Shown here piece after piece: positions 1-9,114 of a DNA stretch of 64,000 nt (the first letter of the stretch is position 1; every line of letters begins with the position of its first letter). Source of the DNA: Acidovorax radicis (GTDB lineage: Bacteria; Pseudomonadota; Gammaproteobacteria; Burkholderiales; Burkholderiaceae_C); contig NZ_CP075184.1 in assembly GCF_020510705.1 (NCBI RefSeq), forward strand, positions 2,914,001-2,978,000, written 5' to 3'. Position numbers and translations under genes: made by a program. The notes beneath the pieces are model-generated. The model was not told where the DNA came from. It was given only the letters and a program-made list of their open reading frames with translations, and searched no databases.

Positions 1-322
1 TGGTGGAATGCCGTATTCAGAAAAAGGGGGTTCTATGTGCCGGCCCCGGTTGTCAAGGTGCCGTGTAGGTAATGTAGGCAAGCACCTGGCACTTTGTAAG
101 GCATGGCGGGGAAAAGCACTGTTCCCATTTCACGAACAATAGGCCATCGATCAGCCAAAAATCGCCTCAAAACGTGCATATGCAGGCATTCGTCACGCCC
201 GCCATCCGCGTGAGCAAAGGCCTGCGGGGCGTACACTTCGGCGCTGTGTTCTGGCAACCCACAGCACGGTACGGCACGCCGCCTTGGTGCGCAGGTTTCT
301 ATGTGGACAGTGCTGCATTCCC
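1..322. other. Gene-free left edge, upstream of the hybrid kinase
   Basis: I see no convincing coding sequence here. Short open frames exist on both strands but none has a recognisable domain or a ribosome site. A frame entering from the left edge stops near base 72 and could be the tail of an upstream gene, but nothing identifies it. The promoter of the downstream kinase gene presumably lies in this stretch. Confidence 0.4.
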
Positions 323-2515
323 ATGAGTGAACCCGATCTTTCTTTTCTGGACCCATCGGGTCGCATGCCCGCCCGCCCGGGTGGATCAGCGGTCAAAACC
401 GCCCCACGCTCCCCACCGGCGCCCGCCTTGACGGGCACCCCGGTCGATGACCTGGTAGCCGAACTGCGCGCTTACCAGGCCGAGCTGGAAAGCCAGAACA
501 AGGTGCTGCGCTACAGCCAGACCGTGGCCGAAAGCGCGTATGAACGCTTCGAAACCCTGTTTGCCAGCGTGCCTCTGGCCCTCATGGTGGTGGACGAGCA
601 CGACATGGTGGTGCAGGCCAACTCGATGGCCCACCGCTCCTTTCAGCCCACGGAGCGCGACCGCCCCCTTTCGGCCTTGATGCCGTTTGTGGGCGCGCAG
701 GACACACGGCGCGTGCGCGAGGCGTTTGTGCAAGCCGAAAACCTGGGGCACAGCGAAGTCAAGGAAGTCGTCTTTTCCATCAACGAGCAGACGCGCATCA
801 CCGGCGATCTGCACATCGCGCGCATCGAGGCCCCCCAGGATGGCGGGCCGCCGTTGCCGCAATTCCTGTGCGTGTTGATCGACCAGGGCCCGCTGCTGGC
901 CGAGCGCCAGGCACTGCAGCAAAGCGCACGTGCGCTGCTGCAGCGCAACGAGCAGATTTATGCCAGCGAAAAGCGGCTGGAGGCCGTCATCAATTCCGCG
1001 CTGGATGCCATTGTCTGCGTGGACCAGCACCAGCGCATCAGTGTGTTCAACCCCACGGCAGCGGCGCTGTTTCAGTGCAGTGCCAGCGATGCCCTGGGCA
1101 GCACGCTCGACCGTTTTTTGCCCGATGCGGCGCAGGCACTGGCGTTTGCACAGCTCACCACCCAAGCCATGCTGGGCGAGATGACGGCGCTCACGGCCAG
1201 CGGCAAAGAGCTGGCCGTGGAAGTGAGCGTGTCGTTCGAGCGCCATGCCGAAGGCGAAACCACCACGGTGTTTGCGCGCGACCTGACGGGCCGCAAAAAG
1301 GCCGAGGCCCACCGCAACGAGCTGGAGGCACAGCTGCGCGAGTCCCACAAGATGCAGGCCGTGGGCACCATGGCCGGTGGCATTGCACACGACTTCAACA
1401 ACATCCTCGGGGCCATTCTGGGCAACGTGGAGCTGGCCAAGGCCGACAGCCCGCCCGGCTCACCCGTGCTGGAGAGCCTGACCGAAATCGAAAAAGCCGG
1501 CCGCCGGGCGCGCGACTTGGTGCGCCAGATCCTCACCTTCAGCCGCAACGAGCCCCCGCGCCGCGCCGCCGTCTCACTGGCCGAAGCAGCGCACGACACC
1601 GAGCGCCTGCTGCGTGTCACCCTGCCCCCGGCCATCGAACTGCACATGCAACTGCCAGCCAGCTTGCCCCCGGTGCTGGCCGACGCCACCCAGGTGGAGC
1701 AGGCCCTGCTCAACCTGTGCACCAATGCGGTCCATGCCATAGGCACCGAGCGCGGCAGCATCCATGTAGAGGCCTGCACAGTGCAGCCCGACCAGCGCCT
1801 GGGAGAGAGGCTGGGTCTGGCGGCGGGCGACTATGTGGCGCTGACCGTGCGCGACAACGGCCCCGGCATGGAGGCAGCCCAGCTCGAACGCATCTTTGAG
1901 CCCTTCTTCACCACCAAACCCGTAGGCCAGGGCACGGGCCTGGGCCTGGCGGTGGTGCACGGCGTGATGCGTACCCACGAGGGCGCGGTGGACGTCCACA
2001 GCACGCCAGGCCACGGCAGCCGGTTCACGCTGTATTTTCCGGTGGCACCGGCCAGTGCTGCCCAGGTGTTGGTGGAGGCCGCGCCCCCCATGCCCGCAGC
2101 CGACACGCCCTCGCCCGTGGCCGACGGCGAGCCCCCTGCACGCAAACCCCATGTGATGTACGTGGATGACGACCAGGCGCTGGTGTTTTTGGTGCAGCGC
2201 CTGCTGCGCCGCCGAGGCTACGTGGTCAGCGGCTTCACCGACCCCCACGAGGCCACAGCCGCGCTGCGCGCCGATCCTCACCGCTACGACCTGCTGGTGA
2301 CCGACTACAACATGCCCGGTTTTTGTGGGGTGGACCTGGTGCGCGAGGCCCGCCTCATCCGCCCCGATCTGCCCGTGGCCCTGGCGTCGGGCTACGTCAC
2401 GGCAGAGATCGAACAGGCCGCACTTGCTGAGGGCGCACAGGCGTTGATCCACAAGCCCAATGACGTGGAAGAACTTTGCGCCACCGTGCAGCGGCTGGTG
2501 TCGGGCCAGGCATGA
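323..2515 (+). CDS. Hybrid sensor histidine kinase with two PAS domains and a C-terminal receiver
   Basis: A probable cytoplasmic two-component sensor of 730 residues. An N-terminal region with a short coiled stretch ([15 protein letters not shown]) precedes two PAS-like domains (about residues 65-180 and 215-320). A HisKA domain follows with the H-box [11 protein letters not shown] (His356), then an HATPase domain with DNGPGM and [11 protein letters not shown], and a receiver (about 610-725) with the acidic pair VDDD, phospho-acceptor Asp661 in LVTDYNMPG and the conserved Lys in HKP. There is no signal peptide or membrane segment. The frame also allows a TTG start 39 bases upstream; I prefer this ATG because the upstream residues look like non-coding translation. 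The stop overlaps the next start in ATGA, so the two genes are probably co-transcribed. The ligand and output partner are unknown. Confidence 0.93.
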   Translation: MSEPDLSFLDPSGRMPARPGGSAVKTAPRSPPAPALTGTPVDDLVAELRAYQAELESQNKVLRYSQTVAESAYERFETLFASVPLALMVVDEHDMVVQANSMAHRSFQPTERDRPLSALMPFVGAQDTRRVREAFVQAENLGHSEVKEVVFSINEQTRITGDLHIARIEAPQDGGPPLPQFLCVLIDQGPLLAERQALQQSARALLQRNEQIYASEKRLEAVINSALDAIVCVDQHQRISVFNPTAAALFQCSASDALGSTLDRFLPDAAQALAFAQLTTQAMLGEMTALTASGKELAVEVSVSFERHAEGETTTVFARDLTGRKKAEAHRNELEAQLRESHKMQAVGTMAGGIAHDFNNILGAILGNVELAKADSPPGSPVLESLTEIEKAGRRARDLVRQILTFSRNEPPRRAAVSLAEAAHDTERLLRVTLPPAIELHMQLPASLPPVLADATQVEQALLNLCTNAVHAIGTERGSIHVEACTVQPDQRLGERLGLAAGDYVALTVRDNGPGMEAAQLERIFEPFFTTKPVGQGTGLGLAVVHGVMRTHEGAVDVHSTPGHGSRFTLYFPVAPASAAQVLVEAAPPMPAADTPSPVADGEPPARKPHVMYVDDDQALVFLVQRLLRRRGYVVSGFTDPHEATAALRADPHRYDLLVTDYNMPGFCGVDLVREARLIRPDLPVALASGYVTAEIEQAALAEGAQALIHKPNDVEELCATVQRLVSGQA

Positions 2516-3171
2516 GTCTGCCCGCTTGCGCCGCCACTGTGGACGCGGCGTATGAGGACGCCGACCTGCTGGTGCTGCAAAAGCCCTCGGGCCTGCTGTG
2601 TGTGCCAGGCCGTGGGCCTGACAAGCAGGATTGCCTGAGCGCCCGCGCGCAACAGCGCTGGCCCGATGCGCTCGTCGTGCACCGGCTCGACCAGGCCACC
2701 TCGGGGCTGGTTCTCATGGCCCGCCATATCGACGTGCAGCGGCGCCTGGGCCACGCGTTTGCCGAGCGCCAGGTGCACAAGCGCTACCAGGCCGTGGTGC
2801 AAGGGCTTGTGGGGGCCTTGGACAACACCTGGAACGACATCGACCTGCCCATCGCGGCCGACTGGGAGCGGCGCCCGCTGCGCGTGATTGACCACACCCT
2901 GGGCAAGCCCAGCCTGACGCGCTGGCGGGCCGTGGCGCATGACCTGGTGGCCCAGACCACCCGCGTCGAACTGGAGCCCGTTACTGGCCGTACCCACCAG
3001 TTGCGTGTGCACCTGGCGGCCATTGGGCACCCCATTCTGGGCGATGCCCTGTATGCCGACGCCGCAGCGCAAACGAAGGCCCCGCGCCTGCTGCTGCACG
3101 CCAGCCACCTGGCCTTCACCCACCCGGTGACAGGGGTGCCCGTGGCGATGGAATGGGTGGCTGTTTTTTAG
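2512..3171 (+). CDS. RluA-family pseudouridine synthase
   Basis: Converts uridine to pseudouridine in rRNA or tRNA. The catalytic motif HRLDQATSGL (with the essential Asp) and the later GRTHQLRVHL segment are both present, as expected of the RluA/RluC/RluD family. At 219 residues it lacks an S4 RNA-binding domain, as the short RluA-type enzymes do. The start overlaps the stop of the upstream kinase in ATGA, implying translational coupling; longer in-frame extensions would run inside the kinase gene. Whether it acts like RluA (23S U746 and tRNA U32) cannot be decided from sequence. Confidence 0.92.
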   Translation: MSLPACAATVDAAYEDADLLVLQKPSGLLCVPGRGPDKQDCLSARAQQRWPDALVVHRLDQATSGLVLMARHIDVQRRLGHAFAERQVHKRYQAVVQGLVGALDNTWNDIDLPIAADWERRPLRVIDHTLGKPSLTRWRAVAHDLVAQTTRVELEPVTGRTHQLRVHLAAIGHPILGDALYADAAAQTKAPRLLLHASHLAFTHPVTGVPVAMEWVAVF

Positions 3172-3230
3172 CAAAATAGGCCTGTAGCGCTTTATAGACA
3201 AGCGCTAGCAGCTATTCATTAGATAGCACC
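3172..3230. repeat. Dispersed palindromic repeat, family R1, copy 1
   Basis: Starts directly after the pseudouridine synthase stop. The core is TAGCGCTTTATAGACAAGCG followed by CTAGCAGCTATTCATT, an AGCGCTT/AAGCGCT inverted repeat. It belongs to the twelve-member family found across this window. Confidence 0.85.
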
Positions 3231-3387
3231 ACACACAGTGCGCCGCAGTGGGCCGCAGCGCGCCCTTGCGCCACAGCGTCGCAGCCTGGCTGTGGCCAGC
3301 CGCGATATCGCCCAGCGCACCATCGAGCAAGTGCCGTGCGTGCCCCCCAAAAATCATGGGCCGCTTGCTACGCAGTACCATGGCGGG

Positions 3388-4149
3388 ATGCCCCAAAACC
3401 ACCTCTACATCCTCACCGGCGCATCGCGCGGCATGGGGCTGGCCATGGCCCAGCAACTGCTGCGCAGCGGCAACACGCTGGTCTGCATCGCGCGCAGCGC
3501 CAACGCAGATCTGACCACAGAAGCCAGGGCCGCTGGCGTCACCATCGAGCAATGGCAGCAAGACCTGTCGCAGGGCGAGCAGGCCGCACACAAACTGCAC
3601 AGCTGGCTGACAGCCCAAGGCCCCCAGGCCTTTGCCAGTGCCACGCTGATCAACAACGCGGGCATGATCCCGCGCATCACCCCGCTGTCTGACAGCGATG
3701 CCGCCGACCTGGCCCAAGCCCTGCGCGTGGGGCTGGAGGCCCCCATGCAGCTCACCGCCGCCTTCCTCTACGCCACGGATGCCTGGACGGTGCCGCGCAA
3801 GGTGCTCAACATCTCGTCGGGCCTTGGCCGCCGGGCCATGGCCTCGCAAGCCGCCTACTGCGCCGCGAAAGCGGGCATGGACCATTTCACGCGCTGCGTG
3901 GCGCTGGACGAGGCCATCAAGCCCCATGGCGCCAAGCTATGCTCGCTGGCTCCCGGTGTGATCGACACCGACATGCAGGTCCAGCTGCGTGGCGCCGACC
4001 CGGCCGCCTTCCCGGACCGCCAGAATTTCGCCAACCTCAAGACGGGTGGCCAGCTCACATCGCCTGCCGACGCCGCTATCCGCGTGCTCGCCTGGCTGGA
4101 CCGCGCAGACTTCGGCACCCACCCGGTGGCCGATGTGCGCGACGCATAA
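3388..4149 (+). CDS. SDR family NAD(P)-dependent oxidoreductase
   Basis: A classical short-chain dehydrogenase of 253 residues. The cofactor motif TGASRGMG is near the N-terminus, NNAG lies at about residue 90, and the catalytic Ser and YCAAK (Tyr/Lys) lie at about 135-160. The start MPQNHLYILTG puts the Rossmann strand at the usual place; the frame is open about 150 bases upstream but that part does not resemble an SDR. The C-terminal part (VIDTDMQVQLR) resembles sepiapterin/benzil reductase-type SDRs, which suggests a carbonyl reductase, but the substrate is unknown. A repeat-containing gap of about 90 bases separates it from bktB. Confidence 0.92.
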   Translation: MPQNHLYILTGASRGMGLAMAQQLLRSGNTLVCIARSANADLTTEARAAGVTIEQWQQDLSQGEQAAHKLHSWLTAQGPQAFASATLINNAGMIPRITPLSDSDAADLAQALRVGLEAPMQLTAAFLYATDAWTVPRKVLNISSGLGRRAMASQAAYCAAKAGMDHFTRCVALDEAIKPHGAKLCSLAPGVIDTDMQVQLRGADPAAFPDRQNFANLKTGGQLTSPADAAIRVLAWLDRADFGTHPVADVRDA

Positions 4150-4164
4150 AGCCTTACCACTCCT

Positions 4165-4215
4165 GTTTTTATAGCTGCTACCGCTTGATAGACAAGCGCT
4201 AGCGGCCAATTTGAC
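4165..4215. repeat. Dispersed palindromic repeat, family R1, copy 2
   Basis: The core ATAGCTGCTACCGCTTGATA followed by GACAAGCGCTAGCGGCC fills most of the gap between the SDR gene and bktB. Confidence 0.8.
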
Positions 4216-4242
4216 CTGAACCTCATCTGAAAGGACCTCCCC

Positions 4243-5427
4243 ATGACCCGTGAAGTCGTCGTCGTCAGCGCAGTGCGCACCGCCATTGGCACCTTTGGCG
4301 GCAGCCTCAAGGACGTGCCCCCCACCGAGCTGGGCGCACTGGTCGTGCGCGAATCCCTTGCCCGTGCCAGCGTGGAAGGCAAGGACGTGGGCCATGTGGT
4401 GTTCGGCCACGTGGTCAACACCGAGCCCAAGGACATGTACCTGTCGCGCGTGGCCGCCATCAATGGCGGCTGCGGCGAAGGCACGCCTGCTTTCAACGTC
4501 AACCGCCTGTGCGGCTCGGGCCTGCAGGCCATCGTCAGCGCCAGCCAGTCCATCCTGCTGGGCGACACCGACGTGGCCATTGGCGGCGGCGCCGAAAACA
4601 TGAGCCGCGTGCCCTTTGCCAGCCTGAACATGCGCTGGGGCGCCCGCATGGGCGACACCAAGATGGTGGACATGATGATCGGCGCGCTGCACGACCCCTT
4701 CCACAACATCCACATGGGTGTGACGGCCGAGAACATCGCCGCCAAGTGGGGCATCACCCGCGAAGACCAGGACAAGCTGGCGGTCGAAAGCCACAACCGC
4801 GCCGAGCGCGCCACGCAGACCGGTGTGTTCAAGGACCAGATCGTGCCCGTCACCTTGAAGAGCAAGAAGGGCGACGTGCAATACGCCACCGACGAGCACT
4901 TCCGCCCCGGCGCCACGATGGAAGACCTGTCCAAGCTCAAGCCCGTGTTCGTGAAGGAAAACGGCACCGTGACCGCAGGCAATGCCTCGGGCATCAACGA
5001 CGCTGCCGCCGCCGTGGTGCTGATGGAGGCCGGTGCCGCCAAGGCGCGCGGCGCCAAGCCCCTGGCCCGCCTGGTGGCCTATGCGCACGCGGGCGTGGAC
5101 CCCAAGTACATGGGCATCGGCCCCGTGCCCGCCACGCAACTGGCGCTCAAAAAAGCGGGCCTCACCGTCAACGACCTCGACGTGATCGAAGCCAACGAGG
5201 CCTTTGCCGCCCAGGCCTGCGCGGTGGCCAAGGACCTGGGCCTGGACCCGGCCAAGGTCAACCCCAACGGCTCGGGCATCTCGCTGGGCCACCCCATTGG
5301 TGCCACCGGCGCGCTCATCACCGTCAAGGCCATCTACGAGCTGCACCGCATCCAGGGCCGCTACGCGCTGGTGACGATGTGCATCGGCGGCGGCCAGGGC
5401 ATTGCAGCGATTTTTGAACGCATCTGA
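4243..5427 (+). CDS. bktB: Beta-ketothiolase BktB (acetyl-CoA C-acyltransferase)
   Basis: Condenses two acyl-CoA molecules, or cleaves 3-ketoacyl-CoA, feeding polyhydroxyalkanoate synthesis or beta-oxidation. The 394-residue protein matches my memory of Cupriavidus BktB along its whole length. The nucleophilic Cys is in NRLCGSGLQ (about residue 90), the His in NEAFAAQ and GHPIGATGA (about 350), and the second Cys in CIGGGQG near the C-terminus. A good ribosome site, AAAGGA, lies about 8 bases before the ATG. A role in short-chain (C4-C5) ketoacyl-CoA formation is inferred from the family. Confidence 0.95.
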   Translation: MTREVVVVSAVRTAIGTFGGSLKDVPPTELGALVVRESLARASVEGKDVGHVVFGHVVNTEPKDMYLSRVAAINGGCGEGTPAFNVNRLCGSGLQAIVSASQSILLGDTDVAIGGGAENMSRVPFASLNMRWGARMGDTKMVDMMIGALHDPFHNIHMGVTAENIAAKWGITREDQDKLAVESHNRAERATQTGVFKDQIVPVTLKSKKGDVQYATDEHFRPGATMEDLSKLKPVFVKENGTVTAGNASGINDAAAAVVLMEAGAAKARGAKPLARLVAYAHAGVDPKYMGIGPVPATQLALKKAGLTVNDLDVIEANEAFAAQACAVAKDLGLDPAKVNPNGSGISLGHPIGATGALITVKAIYELHRIQGRYALVTMCIGGGQGIAAIFERI

Positions 5428-5628
5428 GGCATCGCCCAGCGGATGGTGGCGGTGGGGGCAGCGATGGCGCTGCGTCTGCCATCGCCACCGGCGATGCTGC
5501 CACCCGCTATTGGCAAGGCAAGCCCTGCGCAGGATCAGCGATCATGCGTAGCTGGCACCAAGACCAACTGAGCGCAGCGCGCCCGCGCAACCGCTTTATC
5601 CATTGAACCGACAGAGACAAACCCCACC

Positions 5629-6612
5629 ATGATTCGCACCCTGCTTTCCTTTGCCACACTCGCCTTTGCCGTGGGCGCCACAGCCCATGCCCAAGCGCCA
5701 ACGCCCGCTGCCGCCTACCCCAACAAACCCGTCCGCCTGATCGTGCCCTTCCCGCCCGGCGGCGGCACCGACATCCTCTCGCGCCTGGTGGCCACCAAAC
5801 TCACCGAAACCGCCAAATGGACGGTCGTGGTCGACAACAGGGCGGGTGCGGGTGGCACCATCGGCATCACCGAAGCGGTCAAGGCCGCGCCCACGGGCTA
5901 CGACCTGGTGATGGGCCAGAAGGACAACCTGGTCATCGGCCCCTGGCTCTACAAGAACCTGCCCTGGGATCCCACCAAGGACCTGACCGCCGTGGCCCAC
6001 GTGGCCTACACGCCCGTGGTCATTGCCACCAGCATCAACTCCAAGTTCAAGACCCTGGCCGATGTGGTGGCCGCAGCCAAGGCCGCGCCCGGCAGCATCA
6101 CCTATGGCTCCCCCGGCAACGGCACGTCCATCCACCTGGCGGGCGATCTGTTTGAAAAGGCGGCGGGCGTGAAGCTGAGCCATATCCCCTACAAGGGCTC
6201 GAACCCCGCTTTGATGGATGCCTTGGCCGGCAACGTGGACCTGCTGGTGTCCTCGCTGCCCTCCGCCATGGGTCAGATCAAGTCCGGCAAGCTGCGCCCC
6301 TTGGCCGTGACGTCGGCCAAGCGCAGCTCGTCGCTGCCCGACGTGCCCACCGTGGCTGAATCAGGCTTCAAGAACTTTGACGTCAGCACCTGGTATGGCG
6401 TGTTGGCCCCCGCAGGCACCCCGGCGAGCGTGGTCAACACCCTCAACGCCGAGATCAACAAGCTGCTGGCCACCGCCGACATGAAGGCCGCCATCCAGGC
6501 CCAGGGCGCAGAGCCACAGGCCATGTCGGCGGCACAGTTCGGCGCGTTGCTCAAGACCGACTACGCCAAGTGGAAGGGCATCGTGGAAGCCTCTGGCGCA
6601 AAAATCGAGTAA
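5629..6612 (+). CDS. Bug-family (tripartite tricarboxylate transporter) periplasmic receptor
   Basis: A periplasmic solute-binding protein of 327 residues. The signal peptide ends near AHAQA, and the mature part opens with YPNKPVRLIVPFPPGGGTD, the signature start of Bug receptors. It is an orphan: no TctA/TctB membrane genes are adjacent, which is normal in Comamonadaceae and Bordetella, where dozens of Bug receptors exist. The ligand is unknown (typically a carboxylate). A 201-base gap from bktB holds an 8-bp stem hairpin (GCGATGGC/GCCATCGC) without a T-run. A GC-rich R2 repeat follows the stop directly. Confidence 0.93.
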   Translation: MIRTLLSFATLAFAVGATAHAQAPTPAAAYPNKPVRLIVPFPPGGGTDILSRLVATKLTETAKWTVVVDNRAGAGGTIGITEAVKAAPTGYDLVMGQKDNLVIGPWLYKNLPWDPTKDLTAVAHVAYTPVVIATSINSKFKTLADVVAAAKAAPGSITYGSPGNGTSIHLAGDLFEKAAGVKLSHIPYKGSNPALMDALAGNVDLLVSSLPSAMGQIKSGKLRPLAVTSAKRSSSLPDVPTVAESGFKNFDVSTWYGVLAPAGTPASVVNTLNAEINKLLATADMKAAIQAQGAEPQAMSAAQFGALLKTDYAKWKGIVEASGAKIE

Positions 6613-6712
6613 CCCCCCCTGAGGCGCCTGGGGCGCCTTCCCCCGAGGGGGACGCACCCGGTGGCCTGGCTAAGCCAGTTCCACGGGTGCACTGGTTTGA
6701 GGCGCGCCTAGT
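6613..6712 (+). repeat. GC-rich post-stop repeat, family R2, copy 1
   Basis: Begins at the stop codon: CCCCTGAGGCGCCTGGGGCG, then TTCCCCCGAGGGGGACGCAC, then CCAGTTCCACGGGTGCACTG. The same modules in the same order relative to the preceding gene occur after sbp, cysT and cysA (minus strand). It contains a CCCCC/GGGGG hairpin. Confidence 0.75.
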
Positions 6713-6768
6713 CCACGACAGTGGTGGGTTGCGGGTGATGCGCGGCATCATTGAGACCTGAAATGCAA

Positions 6769-6790
6769 AACGGCTCCTTTCGGAGCCGTT
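6769..6790. terminator. Bidirectional rho-independent terminator
   Basis: Stem AACGGCTCC / GGAGCCGTT with loop TTTC, flanked by AA on the left and TT on the right. It lies between the convergent Bug receptor and universal stress protein genes and can serve both. Confidence 0.8.
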
Positions 6791-6809
6791 TGTCATGGAG
6801 CAATGGCGC

Positions 6810-7247
6810 TCAGTCCCTGACCACCAGCACCGGGATATGCACCACACCCAGCACGCGCTGCGTGACGCTGCCCAGCACCAGCTTTTCCAGGCCACGGCGG
6901 CCGTGCGAGCCCATCACGATGAGGTCGGCGCCCGTGCTTTCCAGCGCGCGCAAGATGCCGTCGTGCACCGCATGGCCCTCGCCCACCACGACCGTCACCT
7001 GCACACCAGCCTCTGCCATCGCCTTCTTGGTGGCGTCGAGTGCTGCATTGGCTTCGGCCGTGGCTGCGCTGATGTACTGCGCCTGGCCATAAGCGAAATC
7101 GGCGCCCACACCAGTGAAGGGATACGGGTCGATAACATACACCGCTGTCACGGCGCTGCCGAAGGTCTTGGCAAGGCCTGCGGCCTTGGATACGGCCAGC
7201 ATCGAGGTCTTGGAGCCGTCGACAGGAACCAGAATGTGTTTGAACAT
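6810..7247 (-). CDS. Universal stress protein (UspA family)
   Basis: A single Usp domain of 145 residues. It opens with MFKHILVPVDGS and carries the ATP-binding motif MGSHGRRGLEKLVLGSVT near the C-terminus, so it belongs to the nucleotide-binding class. A strong ribosome site (AAGGAGA) lies about 7 bases upstream. It is transcribed alone, ending at the terminator shared with the convergent Bug gene. Its specific stress role is not evident. Confidence 0.94.
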   Translation of the reverse strand: MFKHILVPVDGSKTSMLAVSKAAGLAKTFGSAVTAVYVIDPYPFTGVGADFAYGQAQYISAATAEANAALDATKKAMAEAGVQVTVVVGEGHAVHDGILRALESTGADLIVMGSHGRRGLEKLVLGSVTQRVLGVVHIPVLVVRD

Positions 7248-7403
7248 GGTGCTTCTCCTTGGGTTGAATGGTGAGCGGGCTAGTGGCCCGGCTGAACACC
7301 AGTGTGAACGTCCACCATACCCGGCATCTTGATCCGTATCAAATCAGGGGCACTCATCCGCCATGGCGACGGGGTCGGCCCAGGCGCCAGAAAGCGGGTT
7401 CCG

Positions 7404-8189
7404 TCAGATATTCGCCGTTGCCGGTGTTGGGCCCATCACCTCAGCGCCCTGGAAGTTGCCGCGCCGGCAGGTCACCACCAGCGTGTCGCGGTAGCCACCG
7501 TCGGCCAGCGGCTGAATGGGGGTGGACTCATGGATCATGCGGGCATCATCGAGCAGCAGCAGCGACCACGGCTGCGTGAGCGTGAAACGCTGGCCGCCAG
7601 GCCCCGCGGCCTCAAACACACGCGTCTCCCCGCCTTTGACGCCCTCTCGCCCCACCAGGAACACCGCCACCAGATCCACACCATCGCGGTGTGCGCCCTC
7701 GGGCGTTGGGCGGCCGATGCCGTCCGTGGTGTCGATGCGGAACTGGTGCGCCTCCACAAACCACGGTGCGGGTGCGTCCGCGCCCGCAAACACGGCGTCG
7801 GAGACCCCGGCCAGCGCGGCCAGCAGCCGCTGCCACACCGGCTTGACCACCGTGGTGGGCTCCATGGGGGCAAACCAGCGCTCCATGCCACCGTGCAAGG
7901 CGTTGTACTCCACGGGCTGCCAGTGAGCGCGGTGAGGCACTTGCCGGGCTTGCCCATCCTGCACCACAAAACAGGCGTGGCGCCGGCGGCGATAGCGGCC
8001 ACCGTCTTTCAAGAAATCATCGGGCGGCAGCGTCGCCCAGTCGCCATTGAGGCCCATTAACTCTGACAGATCACAACCCACCCATTGGGCCACGGCCGCC
8101 GGAGAAAGCACGGCATAACCGCCCTGGCGCAGCTGGCTGACAACATCGGAAGGGGTGGTGAACGGAGGGGAAAAGGTGACTTGGGCCAT
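7404..8189 (-). CDS. 2OG-Fe dioxygenase family protein
   Basis: A 261-residue protein resembling the 2OG-Fe dioxygenase family that includes bacterial amino-acid hydroxylases such as isoleucine dioxygenase. The likely iron-binding HxD is in EGAHRDGVD. A distal His (ARMIHEST) and an Arg that could bind 2-oxoglutarate (GGYRDTLVV) are correctly ordered after it. No signal peptide is visible. It stands alone, with no neighbour hinting at the substrate. Assignment rests on these motifs and overall recall of the family. Confidence 0.8.
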   Translation of the reverse strand: MAQVTFSPPFTTPSDVVSQLRQGGYAVLSPAAVAQWVGCDLSELMGLNGDWATLPPDDFLKDGGRYRRRRHACFVVQDGQARQVPHRAHWQPVEYNALHGGMERWFAPMEPTTVVKPVWQRLLAALAGVSDAVFAGADAPAPWFVEAHQFRIDTTDGIGRPTPEGAHRDGVDLVAVFLVGREGVKGGETRVFEAAGPGGQRFTLTQPWSLLLLDDARMIHESTPIQPLADGGYRDTLVVTCRRGNFQGAEVMGPTPATANI

Positions 8190-8295
8190 AGGGGCTCAAG
8201 CTTAACCGCAGGCGCTGGGCCGCCTGCGGTGATGGCGCATTGCCAACGAACGCCCACCGGCGTTCGTCAAAGAGGGCGTGGCGCGCAGGCCCCGC

Positions 8296-8802
8296 TCAAT
8301 CCCGGTGGCCGTGGCCCTTGCCACGCCCTTCACCGCGGTCATCACCTCGGCCATGTCCACGCCCGTTGTAACGGTCGTGTTTGCCGCCGCCGTGGCGGCG
8401 GTCATCGTCCCAGCGGCGGTCATCACGCCCGCGTGGGCCCGGGTATGGGTTGCCGCGCCGTGGTGGCGGCTCCTGCACAAAGTACACGGGCTGATTGCAG
8501 GCGTTGTAACGGGCGCAGTGCTTGCCCCAGTTCTTGGCGTGGCCTGGCGGCACATACAGGTAGATGGGCGCACGAGGCACCATGACAGCCGGGCGCTGGA
8601 TGATGACGGGCTCGGCATAGATCAGCGGCGGCGGTGGCGCATTGCCGATATTGATGCGGCCATACACGCCGGGCGCCAGCTCGCCCCCCACCGTGGCATT
8701 GACATAGGCTTGTGCATGGGCACCGCCAGCGGCAGCGAGCAGCAGGGCAGCAGCGGCTCCGGAAACAAGAAGGCGGATCGTGGTGATGGTGGTGTTTTTC
8801 AT
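8296..8802 (-). CDS. Secreted protein with Gly/Arg/Asp/His-rich tail, function unknown
   Basis: A 168-residue protein with a clear Sec signal peptide (residues 1-31, ending GGAHAQA). A Pro/Val/Tyr-rich middle contains PPGHAKNWGKHCARYNACN with two Cys. The last 55 residues are low complexity, made of Asp, Arg, Gly, His and Lys (RDDRRWDDDRRHGGGKHDRY). Similar small exported proteins are common and unnamed in Comamonadaceae. GGAGT upstream of the ATG is a plausible ribosome site. The charged tail could bind metal or nucleic acid or simply be disordered; I see no known catalytic motif. Confidence 0.8.
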   Translation of the reverse strand: MKNTTITTIRLLVSGAAAALLLAAAGGAHAQAYVNATVGGELAPGVYGRINIGNAPPPPLIYAEPVIIQRPAVMVPRAPIYLYVPPGHAKNWGKHCARYNACNQPVYFVQEPPPRRGNPYPGPRGRDDRRWDDDRRHGGGKHDRYNGRGHGRGDDRGEGRGKGHGHRD

Positions 8803-9114
8803 GGGGGACTCCAGATGACTGGCTCGCCGAAGGCTCGAGCGGTGTGGATCAGTGTGCCAGCCTGTATTTGTAACAAAGGCTGCTGTACCTTAGCCCAGGA
8901 AGTGCAGAAAAGATGTCAGCCAATGGCGACAGATACTACCGCGCCTTGGGCGCAACCAATCTGTGAAATTCTGTAAGCCAAAACAGCCTGTAACGCTTGA
9001 TATGCAAGCGCCTTCCGCTATCACAATGAAAGCAAACTCAGCATCCAATGCAACGGGGCTTTTTTCAGGCAAGACCTTTTGCTTTGAACCGATTGCTTTG
9101 AACCGGTGGTGAGA
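8803..9114. other. Gene-free spacer with an R1 repeat
   Basis: No convincing gene. It contains the promoter side of the secreted protein gene, an R1 palindromic repeat in its middle, and the downstream side of the GGDEF-EAL gene. Confidence 0.5.
8975..9030. repeat. Dispersed palindromic repeat, family R1, copy 3 (degenerate)
   Basis: GCCTGTAACGCTTGATATGC followed by AAGCGCCTTCCGCTATCAC. The central inverted repeat is imperfect, but the flanks match the other copies. Confidence 0.7.

Noticed and set aside
3937..5346. Long open frame antisense to bktB (469 codons)
   Set aside because: Typical of GC-rich DNA: it mirrors the codon bias of bktB, has no ribosome site and no recognisable domain.
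5461..5485. Hairpin GCGATGGC/GCCATCGC after bktB as a terminator
   Set aside because: No T-run follows; it may be a structural feature but is not a convincing terminator.
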